NCBI GenBank assembly: GCA_021812905.1
Contig: JAKAMM010000004.1
Coordinates: forward strand, 1 to 19,594
Reading direction: 5' to 3'
Source of the DNA: Chloroflexota bacterium
GTDB taxonomy: Bacteria > Chloroflexota > Anaerolineae > Anaerolineales > Villigracilaceae
Length of the DNA: 19,594 nucleotides
Shown: piece by piece, positions 1 to 7,228 of the stretch
How positions within the stretch are numbered: the stretch's first letter is position 1
Layout of the letters: each line of letters begins with the position of its first letter
Made by a program: the position numbers and the translations under genes
Notes under the pieces: model-generated
Seen by the model: the letters and a program-made list of their open reading frames with translations, nothing else
Told to the model about the DNA's origin: nothing
The model's database searches: none

Positions 1-1
1 T

Positions 2-724
2 CCGCGCGATTGCAAAAATATAAAATACGCGCTCGTGCTCGTAAAATCCTGGCAGACCGAGCGTGCCGCGCCTCAACTTGCAGAATGTTTGCCCGATGAT
101 GGATTGGCCATCACGCTCCAAAACGGACTTGGCAATCGAGAAATTCTCGCGGAGCAATTGGGCGAGTCGCGCGTGGCGTTGGGTATCACAACTACCGGCG
201 CGACTCTGCTCGGGGCGGGACTGGTCAAAGCCGGGGGCGAGGGAAAAATATCCATCGAGGCGCACCCCGCTTTGGGTCCGGTGGAAGAGGCGCTCAAGTC
301 CGCAAAGTTCAACGTGGAAATTGTGTCTGATGCAAAATCACTGGTGTGGGGAAAACTCGTTATCAATTCTGCCATCAACCCATTGACCGCCTTGCTGCAA
401 ATCCCAAATGGTGAATTATTAAACCGCCCAACCGCGCGCGGGTTGATGCGCGCACTGGCAGAAGAAACTGCATCCGTTGCAAAAGCAGAAAAAGTTAAAC
501 TGCCATTTAAAAATCCCGGTGATGCAGCGGAAGATGTGGCGCGCAAGACAGCGCTGAATCATTCGTCGATGTTACAGGATGTGCAACGCCGCGCGCCGAC
601 CGAGATCGATGCTATTTGCGGAGCAGTCGTGCGAATAGGAAAGAAACACAAAATCGCAACACCTATCAATGACGTCTGTTGGCAACTAGTACAGGCGCTG
701 ACTCCTTCGCATCATCGCAATTAG
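2..724 (+). CDS. panE: 2-dehydropantoate 2-reductase (ketopantoate reductase), 5'-truncated
   Basis: Partial gene: the reading frame is open from base 2, so the start and the N-terminal NADPH-binding Rossmann motif lie outside the window. The enzyme reduces 2-dehydropantoate to pantoate with NADPH in cytoplasmic pantothenate/CoA synthesis. The visible part begins with the end of the Rossmann domain (ALVLVKSWQT, as in the family). It then carries the family hallmark WGKLVINSAINPLTAL (about bases 347-394), which contains the catalytic lysine and the asparagine of the substrate site, followed by the all-alpha C-terminal domain with PTEIDAICG near the end. A GTG at 35 would be an artificial start inside the Rossmann domain. 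About 240 codons are present of a family length near 300. An 8-bp hairpin follows the stop. Family assignment is firm; the symbol is by family, since ApbA/PanE paralogues with other 2-oxoacid substrates exist. Confidence 0.9.
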   Translation, partial: PRDCKNIKYALVLVKSWQTERAAPQLAECLPDDGLAITLQNGLGNREILAEQLGESRVALGITTTGATLLGAGLVKAGGEGKISIEAHPALGPVEEALKSAKFNVEIVSDAKSLVWGKLVINSAINPLTALLQIPNGELLNRPTARGLMRALAEETASVAKAEKVKLPFKNPGDAAEDVARKTALNHSSMLQDVQRRAPTEIDAICGAVVRIGKKHKIATPINDVCWQLVQALTPSHHRN

Positions 725-737
725 CGCTAGGGGACAT

Positions 738-764
738 CAAGGCGGGTGACATTCTTCCGCCTTG
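738..764 (+). terminator. Hairpin after panE, possible terminator
   Basis: Perfect 8-bp stem CAAGGCGG (738-745) and CCGCCTTG (757-764) with an 11-base loop, 13 bases after the panE stop. Only a short TT follows, so it is a weak candidate for intrinsic termination. It lies upstream of the chosen start of the next gene, which argues that translation of that gene does not begin at 746. Confidence 0.45.
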
Positions 765-835
765 TTCATGCAATTCATGAGTACTCCGTCTTTGGCTTAC
801 ATGGTAAGATTCAAGAAACTTCATTGGAGGCGTCC

Positions 836-1726
836 ATGCGAAAGTGGATGATGTTCCTGTTTATTTTAGGGATGGCTGCATTCCCTTTTTCAGTTCATGC
901 GCAGAATGAAATCAAACTGGCGGGTATTCAAGTACAACTGTGGCCTGAGTATGACCAACCCAGTATGCTGGTAATTTACGATTTTCAGGTTGCAACTTCG
1001 ACCGCCCTGCCCAGCACCGTGAATATTCGCATTCCGAAGGATGCCAAGCTAAGCGCGGTCGCACAAACAGCGGCTAATGGCCTGGTCAACGCTGAATACG
1101 ATGGACCCACCGTGGTCGGAGACTGGCAGGTGGTTGGGGTAAAAATTTCAGAGCTGGCTACTTATCACGTTGAATTCTATGAGCCGCTTTCCAAGAACGG
1201 CACGACGCGTCAATTTGCCTATTTATGGCCGGCTGATTACGCCGCGGACGATTTTAGCGTCAGCGTGCGCGAGCCAACCGACATCACACAAATATCATCG
1301 AATCCATCCATGCCGGAGAGTCAGGGCAAGGATGGCGCAACTTACCTGCAAAACGATTTCGGCGCCCTGAGCAGCGGACAACAATTTACATTGGACCTGA
1401 CCTATACTAAAACATCGGACACATTGGGCGTGCCACAACAAAACGTTCAGCCGACAGTGCCGCTGAGTGCTGATACGCCCGGACGTGTGATGTTCAGCAA
1501 TTACCTGCCATATATTCTCGGCGCGCTGGGCGTGGTCTTGATCGTCGGCGGACTGTTCTATTTCTGGCGCTCCAGCCGCCGCGGGTCACAAGTTCGCCAG
1601 CGGCATCCAACTCAGGCCGAGAAGGAAAGTGAAAGCGATATTTATTGTCATCAGTGCGGAGCACGCGCCCGTACCGCCGATCGCTTCTGCCGTGTTTGTG
1701 GAACAAAACTGAGGCTTGGAGAATAG
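836..1726 (+). CDS. Secreted/membrane-anchored protein with C-terminal zinc ribbon, function unknown
   Basis: About 296 residues. I start it at ATG 836, where a signal peptide (MRKWMMFLFILGMAAFPFSV, likely cut after HA at residue 22) follows a GGAGG-type site at 826-830. The open frame extends upstream to 746, but that would bury the signal peptide and cover a hairpin. Residues about 23-220 look like an extracytoplasmic beta-rich domain. Residues about 223-244 form one transmembrane helix (YLPYILGALGVVLIVGGLFY), followed by a basic stop-transfer stretch. The C-terminus holds a CxxC...CxxC zinc ribbon (C271, C274, C285, C288; CHQCGARARTADRFCRVCG), predicted to be cytoplasmic. I do not recognise the outer domain. 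The layout suggests an envelope protein with a metal-binding or protein-contact tail inside the cell. It stands alone between panE and the two-component genes. Confidence 0.75.
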   Translation: MRKWMMFLFILGMAAFPFSVHAQNEIKLAGIQVQLWPEYDQPSMLVIYDFQVATSTALPSTVNIRIPKDAKLSAVAQTAANGLVNAEYDGPTVVGDWQVVGVKISELATYHVEFYEPLSKNGTTRQFAYLWPADYAADDFSVSVREPTDITQISSNPSMPESQGKDGATYLQNDFGALSSGQQFTLDLTYTKTSDTLGVPQQNVQPTVPLSADTPGRVMFSNYLPYILGALGVVLIVGGLFYFWRSSRRGSQVRQRHPTQAEKESESDIYCHQCGARARTADRFCRVCGTKLRLGE

Positions 1727-1867
1727 AACATGATCGTGATCAGCGAGCATCAGAGAATATGGCTTTGTACCTGGTAACTTAATGGTAGATTTTTGGATGG
1801 AAATGGATTTAGTTTAGAGATAAAAAAATAAACTTGCACGGGCGCAAGCCTAAGAAAGGACGGGACC

Positions 1868-3367
1868 GTGCAAATAGAATCCATCGTCATCATCTACTTT
1901 TTCTACGGTCTGGCCTTCTTTAGCATGGGCCTGCTTGTGGCTATGGAAGGAGGCCGCTCCTCCGACGAGCGCGTACGCAAAGCGCTGCGTCCGTTGGCTG
2001 TATTCGGGCTAATCCACGCCGCGCATGAATGGGTGGAAATGTTCATTCAGATCGGAGAAATGAACGGGCACAGTCCATCGCCGATTCTCTCCATCCTCCA
2101 GCTTGCCACACTCTCATTCTCATTTCTTTCCCTGGCCGCTTTCGGCGGTTACCTGCTCGCCAAGGACGAGATCGCCCAGCGCATCAGCTTATTGGTGCCA
2201 TTGGTTCTTGAAGCAGTCTGGGTATTTGGCCTCATCAACATCAAGAGCCATTATCTACCCGCCGATGTATATGACGCTGTCCACGTCTGGACACGCTACT
2301 CCCTCGCCGTACCGGCCAGCCTGATCGCGGCCAGCGGCCTGATCGCACAACAGCGCGCCTTCCGGCGCGCGGGTCTCGTCCGCTTTGGACAGGATGCCAT
2401 GTGGGCCGCAGTCGCATTCGGGTGGTACGGCCTGGTCGGTCAGATCTTTGCCAACGCCAGCGCCCTGCCGCCCTCCAACTTCATCAACCAGGATACATTT
2501 CAACAATTCTTTGGGTTCCCCATTCAACTCCTGCGCGCAATCACCGCCAGCGTGGCGGCCTTCTTCGTCATCCGTTTTTTGCGCGCTTTCCAGGTCGAGA
2601 CTGAACAAAAGATCGCCAGCCTGCAAACCGAGCAGCTGAAAGAATCACAGCAACGCGAAACCATGCGCGGCGAACTCTTTCGACGTGTGGTGGCCGCCCA
2701 GGAATCCGAACGTCAGCGCATCGCGCGCGACTTGCATGACGAGACCGGACAATCTTTGACGGCCATCGGCATGGGTTTACGCGGACTCGAAAGCCGCCTC
2801 ACGCGGGACCCGAAGCGGGCTACCGATACCCTGCGCGAACTCCAAACACTGACAGCGGATTCCCTTAAAGAGCTTCAGCGTCTGATGGCTGACCTGCGTC
2901 CATCGCATCTCGATGATCTCGGCCTTTCAGCCGCGCTGCGCTGGTACGCGGGAAAGATCGAAGAACGGTATCCGCTCAAAGTCCACGTGGATATTCGTGG
3001 TTATGAACAACCCATCGACGAAGCCGCGCGCATCGCCACGTTCCGCATTATCCAGGAAGCCTTGAACAACGTCGTCAAACATTCCGAAGCAAGGACCGTT
3101 GAGATCGATCTCGACTTTGAAGACAGGCACATGCGTGTGCGTGTGCGTGATGACGGCCGCGGCTTTGACCTTGACCGCGTGAAGGCAGTGCAATCATCGT
3201 CCCGTCCATCGCTGGGACTGGCCGGAATGCAGGAACGCGCCGCTCTGCTGGGTGGAAGAGTCTCCGTCCAATCGCGGCCCGGGCAGGGAACACTGGTCGA
3301 AGCATCCATACCGTATCATTACGAAAGCGAGAAGCAAGATGACCATACGCCTGTTACTGGTGGATGA
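1868..3367 (+). CDS. Seven-helix membrane sensor histidine kinase (NarX/DesK type, HisKA_3)
   Basis: 499 residues, GTG start at 1868 preceded by AAAGGA at 1855-1860. About seven hydrophobic segments fill residues 6-237 and form an unrecognised membrane sensor region. A coiled-coil linker follows (about 238-275). The HisKA_3 dimerisation domain has its phospho-accepting histidine at H290 in RDLHDETGQS. The HATPase_c domain shows the N-box EALNN (397-401), HSEA (405-408), the G1 box DDGRGF (428-433) and the G2 box SLGLAGMQERA (448-458). It should autophosphorylate and pass the phosphate to the response regulator gene that overlaps its 3' end by 29 bases. The last ~12 residues are dispensable-looking and lie in the overlap. 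No periplasmic loop large enough for a ligand-binding domain is seen, so the signal is probably sensed in the membrane. The stimulus is unknown. Confidence 0.92.
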   Translation: MQIESIVIIYFFYGLAFFSMGLLVAMEGGRSSDERVRKALRPLAVFGLIHAAHEWVEMFIQIGEMNGHSPSPILSILQLATLSFSFLSLAAFGGYLLAKDEIAQRISLLVPLVLEAVWVFGLINIKSHYLPADVYDAVHVWTRYSLAVPASLIAASGLIAQQRAFRRAGLVRFGQDAMWAAVAFGWYGLVGQIFANASALPPSNFINQDTFQQFFGFPIQLLRAITASVAAFFVIRFLRAFQVETEQKIASLQTEQLKESQQRETMRGELFRRVVAAQESERQRIARDLHDETGQSLTAIGMGLRGLESRLTRDPKRATDTLRELQTLTADSLKELQRLMADLRPSHLDDLGLSAALRWYAGKIEERYPLKVHVDIRGYEQPIDEAARIATFRIIQEALNNVVKHSEARTVEIDLDFEDRHMRVRVRDDGRGFDLDRVKAVQSSSRPSLGLAGMQERAALLGGRVSVQSRPGQGTLVEASIPYHYESEKQDDHTPVTGG

Positions 3368-3989
3368 TCATGCCGTTGTCCGTTCGGGGCTGAGGATGCT
3401 GCTCGGCTCCGAAAGCGACGTTGAGATTGTGGGCGAGGCGGGCACAGCCGCGGAAGCAATTGAGGCCGCCAATCAAATAATGCCCGATGTGATCCTGATG
3501 GATATTGGCCTGCCCGATCTCTCCGGCATCGACGCCACGCGCGAGATCAAAAAAAGATTTCCCAAAGTTGCCATCGTGGCGCTGACCATTCACGAAGACC
3601 AGGAATATTTTTTCAAGATGCTGGAAGCGGGCGCATCAGGTTATGTACCCAAACGCGCCGCACCGGAAGAATTGATTACCGCCATCCGCGCCGCTGCAAC
3701 CGGGCAGGTGTATTTGTATCCATCGCTGGCGAAATTACTGGTCAAGGATTATCTGAGTCAGGATCATGCCTCCGATGCAAAATCGAAGCTGGATGGCTTG
3801 ACCGAGCGTGAACGTGAAGTGCTGACCCATCTGGCCGAAGGCGCAGGCAATGATGAAATAGCTTCTGCGCTGGTCATCAGCCCGAAGACGGTGGAGCGCC
3901 ACCGCGAGAACATCATGCACAAGTTGAATTTACATTCACGCTCAGACCTGGTGAGATATGCGATCAGGAAGGGGATTATCAAGGCTTAG
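3339..3989 (+). CDS. Response regulator, NarL/FixJ (LuxR-type HTH) family
   Basis: 216 residues. ATG 3339 is chosen because it begins exactly at the receiver domain (MTIRLLLVDDHAVVRSGL). The frame is open back to 3252, but that part only shadows the kinase gene. Receiver domain: acidic pair D9-D10, phospho-acceptor D55 (VILMDIGLPD), T83, K105. The LuxR-type helix-turn-helix is at about 152-214 (LTEREREVLTHLAEGAGNDE, then SPKTVERHRENIMHKL). It is translationally coupled to the kinase by a 29-base overlap and is its evident partner. It should bind DNA as a phosphorylated dimer. No target site is evident in this window. Confidence 0.95.
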   Translation: MTIRLLLVDDHAVVRSGLRMLLGSESDVEIVGEAGTAAEAIEAANQIMPDVILMDIGLPDLSGIDATREIKKRFPKVAIVALTIHEDQEYFFKMLEAGASGYVPKRAAPEELITAIRAAATGQVYLYPSLAKLLVKDYLSQDHASDAKSKLDGLTEREREVLTHLAEGAGNDEIASALVISPKTVERHRENIMHKLNLHSRSDLVRYAIRKGIIKA

Positions 3990-4104
3990 ATTCAACTCGC
4001 CAATACAACAGACTGCTCAAAGCATACATCAAAAGGCGTCTTGAAACCAAAAGACATTCTCAGGAACGATGATTGAGTTTATCAGCCGCAGAAATGGAAA
4101 GGGC

Positions 4105-4301
4105 TTCGGTCACCTTCGAGCAACCACTTCCATTTGGGAAATATGGGCGAATGAGTCCATTCGTGTTTGCGCTGACTTTCCAATGCTTCCATCGCCCGAA
4201 CCACGTGGCAACTTGCCATCAATGGCAACAACTTGTCCACCTGTAATCTCATATGTTTTATGCAACTTGGTGTACTCGGCATCGGTTTCACCAGAGGATA
4301 C
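4105..4301 (-). pseudogene. Decayed ISAs1-like DDE transposase fragment
   Basis: On the minus strand, a 64-codon open frame without any start codon at its beginning runs from 4301 to a TGA at 4112-4110. Its centre reads TYEITGGQVVAIDGK, then LPRGSGDGSIGKSA. This matches the ISAs1-family block around the first catalytic Asp (usually G-[EQ]-V-[IV]-A-[IV]-D-G-K-T-L-R-G-S...GKSA). Just past the stop, in another frame, KVTE (around 4105-4122) fits the next family motif (KV.EKSNEI), so a frameshift has split it. The N-terminal part, the two later catalytic acids and the ends are missing. The fragment sits in the 527-base gap 3990-4516, where no intact gene is visible. The flanks at 3990-4094 and 4372-4450 show nothing I recognise. 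Confidence 0.7.
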
Positions 4302-4338
4302 GCCATTTTGACTAATTACTCACCTTACGCAGTTAGCC

Positions 4339-4371
4339 GTCATTGCGAGCGCTTTTCGCGAAGCAATCCCC
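4339..4371. repeat. Copy of interspersed GTCATTGCGAG/GAAGCAATC repeat
   Basis: Begins GTCATTGCGAGCGC (4339) and contains GCGAAGCAATCCCC (4358-4371). The same two modules, GTCATTGCGAG and GAAGCAATC, occur in the larger element at 18375-18498. This copy lacks a clear closing arm, although GCAATGAGATTGCG follows at about 4378. It directly abuts the transposase relic. Confidence 0.6.
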
Positions 4372-4453
4372 GCTTCCGCAATGAGATTGCGTGGGTATTG
4401 CGTAAGCTGAGTCAATCAGGATATATATCATGGCACAATGTGCCAAAAATTCC

Positions 4454-4482
4454 TTGACGAAATTTAGCCAGAGCATTATACT
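4454..4482 (+). promoter_or_regulatory. Sigma-70-type promoter of the FadR-type regulator gene
   Basis: TTGACG (4454-4459), a 17-base spacer, and TATACT (4477-4482): ten of twelve consensus positions with ideal spacing. Transcription would begin near 4489, giving a leader of about 28 bases before ATG 4517 that contains the tandem repeat at 4496-4513 and no clear ribosome-binding site. Confidence 0.65.
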
Positions 4483-4495
4483 TCATTCATACGAC

Positions 4496-4513
4496 TAATC
4501 AGATTAATCAGAT
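4496..4513. promoter_or_regulatory. Tandem 9-bp repeat in the regulator leader, possible operator
   Basis: Two exact, adjacent copies of TAATCAGAT (4496-4504 and 4505-4513) just after the predicted transcription start and four bases before the ATG of the FCD-domain regulator. The position suits autoregulation. It does not resemble the usual palindromic FadR-family operator, so this is a guess from position. Confidence 0.35.
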
Positions 4514-4516
4514 ATT

Positions 4517-5191
4517 ATGCTTAGAGAACGCATTTCCCCCGATATTTCTGAGTTCCTCCGGTATCTTGCTTCGCACGCTGAGGCCGAGAGTGGACTAGCC
4601 ACGCTTACTGAACTCAGCCGTGAGCTCGGTATCAGCGTGGCTGGGTTACGGGAACAACTTGAAGTGGCGCGCGCTCTCGGTTTAGTGGAAGTCCGCCCGA
4701 GAACAGGCACGAGGCGACTTCCTTATTCCTTCACCCCGGCGGTCAGGCAGAGTCTGCAATACGCGCTGGCGCTCAACTCAGGCCACTTCCAAAAATATTC
4801 TGAATTGCGTAATCATGTTGAGGCAGCTTACTGGGACGAAGCCGTCAGGCTCCTGACCAGTGAAGATAAGCAGGAACTGCAGGTACTGATGGCGCATGCT
4901 CTGGAAAAATTGAGCGGCAGTCCAGTTCAGGTGCCTCATGAAGAGCACCACAAATTACATCTGCTTATTTATAGCCGACTGAAAAATCCATTTGTCACCG
5001 GTTTATTAGAAGCATATTGGGAAGCGTACGAAACAGTTGGATTGAACGTTTACGCAGGCGGCATGGATTATTTACAGGAAGTCTGGCAATATCATTCGAA
5101 GATGGTAGAGTGCATCTGCAATGGCAATTACCAAGCGGGACGCGAGGCCCTGATCGCTCATATTGACCTGCTCGCGCATCGCCCTGGTTAG
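4517..5191 (+). CDS. FadR-type (GntR family, FCD domain) transcriptional regulator
   Basis: 224 residues. An N-terminal winged-helix region (about 8-68) contains a helix-turn-helix-like stretch, TLTELSRELGISVAGLREQL. The C-terminal part is an all-helical FCD ligand-binding domain of about 130 residues. Its expected metal/ligand histidines are visible at H148 (within EEHHKLHLLIYSRLKNP), H193 (QYHSKMVECI) and H215 (IAHIDLL). The aspartate that normally lies four residues before the first histidine is H144 here. Family members bind small carboxylates or acyl-CoA and control nearby catabolic genes. The next genes are 2-oxoacid oxidoreductase subunits 54 bases downstream, so these are the likely targets (inference). 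There is no Shine-Dalgarno site before ATG 4517, but a strong promoter lies upstream. Confidence 0.85.
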   Translation: MLRERISPDISEFLRYLASHAEAESGLATLTELSRELGISVAGLREQLEVARALGLVEVRPRTGTRRLPYSFTPAVRQSLQYALALNSGHFQKYSELRNHVEAAYWDEAVRLLTSEDKQELQVLMAHALEKLSGSPVQVPHEEHHKLHLLIYSRLKNPFVTGLLEAYWEAYETVGLNVYAGGMDYLQEVWQYHSKMVECICNGNYQAGREALIAHIDLLAHRPG

Positions 5192-5245
5192 CAAATTATT
5201 CGCAGTGTCTTTCATCAGTGCTGCGATAAAACATTTAGGAGACCT

Positions 5246-7186
5246 ATGTCGAACAAAATCATCAACGATTTTTCCATCACAGTCGGCACGGTGAACGGTT
5301 CAGGCAGTTCAACCGCCAACACAACCATTTTGCGCGCGCTCTTTAAAATGGGCATCCCCGTTTCGGGAAAGAACCTGTTCCCATCGAACATTCAGGGCCT
5401 GCCAACGTGGTACACCATCCGCGCCAACAAGGATGGATTCGTCGCCCGCCGCGAGGAACATGACATCGTTGTTGCCATGAACCCCGCCTCGTTCGCGCGC
5501 GACCTGGCAGAGACCGCCGTTGGCGGGGCTTTCTTTTATCCTGACGACATCAAGCAACCCGTCACTCGCACGGATATTGGCGCTTATCCCATGCCGGTAA
5601 AAAGCATCGTGCGCGGCGATCCGAACATTCCCAGCGATTATCGTGATCTCGTCGGCAACATGGTTTACGTCGGTGTACTGGCGCAGATGCTTGGCATAGA
5701 CCTGGACAAGATCAAGGCTGCACTGACTTTCCATTTTAAGGGCAAGCAGAAACCGATCGACATGAACTTCAACACAGTCAGGGCCGCTGCAGAATGGGCC
5801 AAGGTTAACCTTGAAAAGAAAGATCCGTTCCACGTTGAGCCAATGAACAAGACTCATGATCTCATCATGGCGGACGGCAACACTGCCGCGGCGCTCGGCT
5901 CCATTTTTGGCGGTGTGCAATTCGCGGCATGGTATCCAATCACACCGGCCACCAGCCTCGCCGAAGCGTTGAACGATTATCTGCCCCAACTCCGCCAGCG
6001 CCAAGACGGCAAACACACTTACGCCGTCGTCCAGGCAGAAGATGAACTGGCCGCAATCGGTATGTCCATCGGCGCAGGCTGGAGCGGACTTCGTTCCATG
6101 ACTTCCACATCCGGCCCGGGCTTGAGCTTGATGACCGAGTTCGCAGGCCTGGCTTATTATTCCGAAGTTCCGGTCGTGATCTGGGACGTGACCCGCATCG
6201 GCCCTTCGACCGGTTTGCCGACGCGCACATCCCAGGGCGACTTGACCTTCGTGGCCTTCATCGGTCACGGCGATTCTCAATCCGTTATTTTGCTGCCCGG
6301 CGGCGTGGACGAATGCTTCGAGTTCGGCTGGAAGGCTTTCGATATTGCCGAGCGTTTGCAGACTCCGGTCTTTGTGTTGAGCGATCTCGACATGGGTATG
6401 AACCAGTGGATGAGCAAGCCATTCCAATATCCAAATACGCCGATGGATCGCGGCAAAGTTTTATGGGAGAAAGATCTCGAAGAGATCAAAGGCAGCTGGG
6501 GACGTTATCTCGATAAGGACGGTGACGGCATTACCTATCGCACCGTGCCAGGCAATAAGAGTCCGTTGAGTTCATACTTCACACGCGGCACAGGTCACGA
6601 TGAATATGCCAAGTACAGCGAAGAAGCTCCGGTCTGGCTGAAAAATATGGACAGACTCAAGAAGAAATACGAGACTGCCAAGCAATACATCCCCGCGCCG
6701 GTTCTGCATAAAATGAACGGAGCGACGGTTGGCATCATCGCCTTCGGCTCGACCGAGGCCGCGGTGCTCGAAGCTCGACATCAACTTGCAACTGAGCATG
6801 GAATAAAAACGGATTTCCTACGCGTGCGCGCCATGCCCTTCACGGACGAGGTCACGGCTTTCATTAAAAAGTATGATCAGATCTTCGTAGTTGAAATGAA
6901 CCGCGATGGTCAGATGGATCAATTGCTAAAAATGGATTATCCCGAATACGGCACACGCTTCAAATCTGTGGCGTTCGGCGACGGGCTGCCTGCCTCCGCC
7001 AGGTGGGTACGCGAAGGAATTTTGGCGAAGTACAAAAATCCGGTAACGGTCAAAGCCATCAGCGTTGCGAAAAAATCTCCAGCCAAAGAAAAAGTAAAGA
7101 AAACGGTGGCCGCTCCCAAGTCGAAGAAAGTTGCGACACACAAGGTCTCGTCCGTAAAGACAAAGACCAAATCCAAAAGAAAATAA
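5246..7186 (+). CDS. korA: 2-oxoacid:ferredoxin oxidoreductase, fused gamma-alpha subunit
   Basis: 646 residues, ATG preceded by AGGAG at 5237-5241. Residues about 8-190 are the gamma (CoA/TPP-supporting) domain, beginning ITVGTVNGSGSSTANTTILR. The alpha domain follows from about 204 with the characteristic YPITPATSLAE (230-240) and QAEDELAAIGMSIGAGWSG (263-281). The C-terminal transketolase-like domain ends about 604. With the beta subunit encoded 42 bases downstream, it would convert a 2-oxoacid and CoA to acyl-CoA and CO2, reducing ferredoxin (or run in reverse) in the cytoplasm. The gamma-alpha fusion matches KorA-type enzymes, but the substrate (2-oxoglutarate, pyruvate or branched-chain oxoacids) cannot be told from sequence, so the symbol is tentative. 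Odd: residues 605-646 form a histone-like tail with 15 lysines in 42 positions, rich also in Ser, Thr, Val and Ala, beyond the family's normal end. Confidence 0.9.
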   Translation: MSNKIINDFSITVGTVNGSGSSTANTTILRALFKMGIPVSGKNLFPSNIQGLPTWYTIRANKDGFVARREEHDIVVAMNPASFARDLAETAVGGAFFYPDDIKQPVTRTDIGAYPMPVKSIVRGDPNIPSDYRDLVGNMVYVGVLAQMLGIDLDKIKAALTFHFKGKQKPIDMNFNTVRAAAEWAKVNLEKKDPFHVEPMNKTHDLIMADGNTAAALGSIFGGVQFAAWYPITPATSLAEALNDYLPQLRQRQDGKHTYAVVQAEDELAAIGMSIGAGWSGLRSMTSTSGPGLSLMTEFAGLAYYSEVPVVIWDVTRIGPSTGLPTRTSQGDLTFVAFIGHGDSQSVILLPGGVDECFEFGWKAFDIAERLQTPVFVLSDLDMGMNQWMSKPFQYPNTPMDRGKVLWEKDLEEIKGSWGRYLDKDGDGITYRTVPGNKSPLSSYFTRGTGHDEYAKYSEEAPVWLKNMDRLKKKYETAKQYIPAPVLHKMNGATVGIIAFGSTEAAVLEARHQLATEHGIKTDFLRVRAMPFTDEVTAFIKKYDQIFVVEMNRDGQMDQLLKMDYPEYGTRFKSVAFGDGLPASARWVREGILAKYKNPVTVKAISVAKKSPAKEKVKKTVAAPKSKKVATHKVSSVKTKTKSKRK

Positions 7187-7228
7187 ATCCTGATCCGAAA
7201 AGTTTAGCGGATAAACAAGGAGACTACC

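Noticed and set aside
746..835. 30-residue upstream extension of the zinc-ribbon protein
   Set aside because: It would precede a perfect signal peptide that has its own GGAGG site, and it covers part of a terminator-like hairpin.
4069..4311. Plus-strand frame of 80 codons and minus-strand frame of 74 codons (4082-4306) in the gap
   Set aside because: Neither shows a motif. The transposase similarity lies in a different minus-strand frame, so both are off-frame readings of the relic.
5309..6427. Long antisense open frame (372 codons) opposite the oxidoreductase alpha subunit
   Set aside because: It is the shadow of a strongly recognisable coding sequence, with no family motifs and a composition typical of antisense frames.
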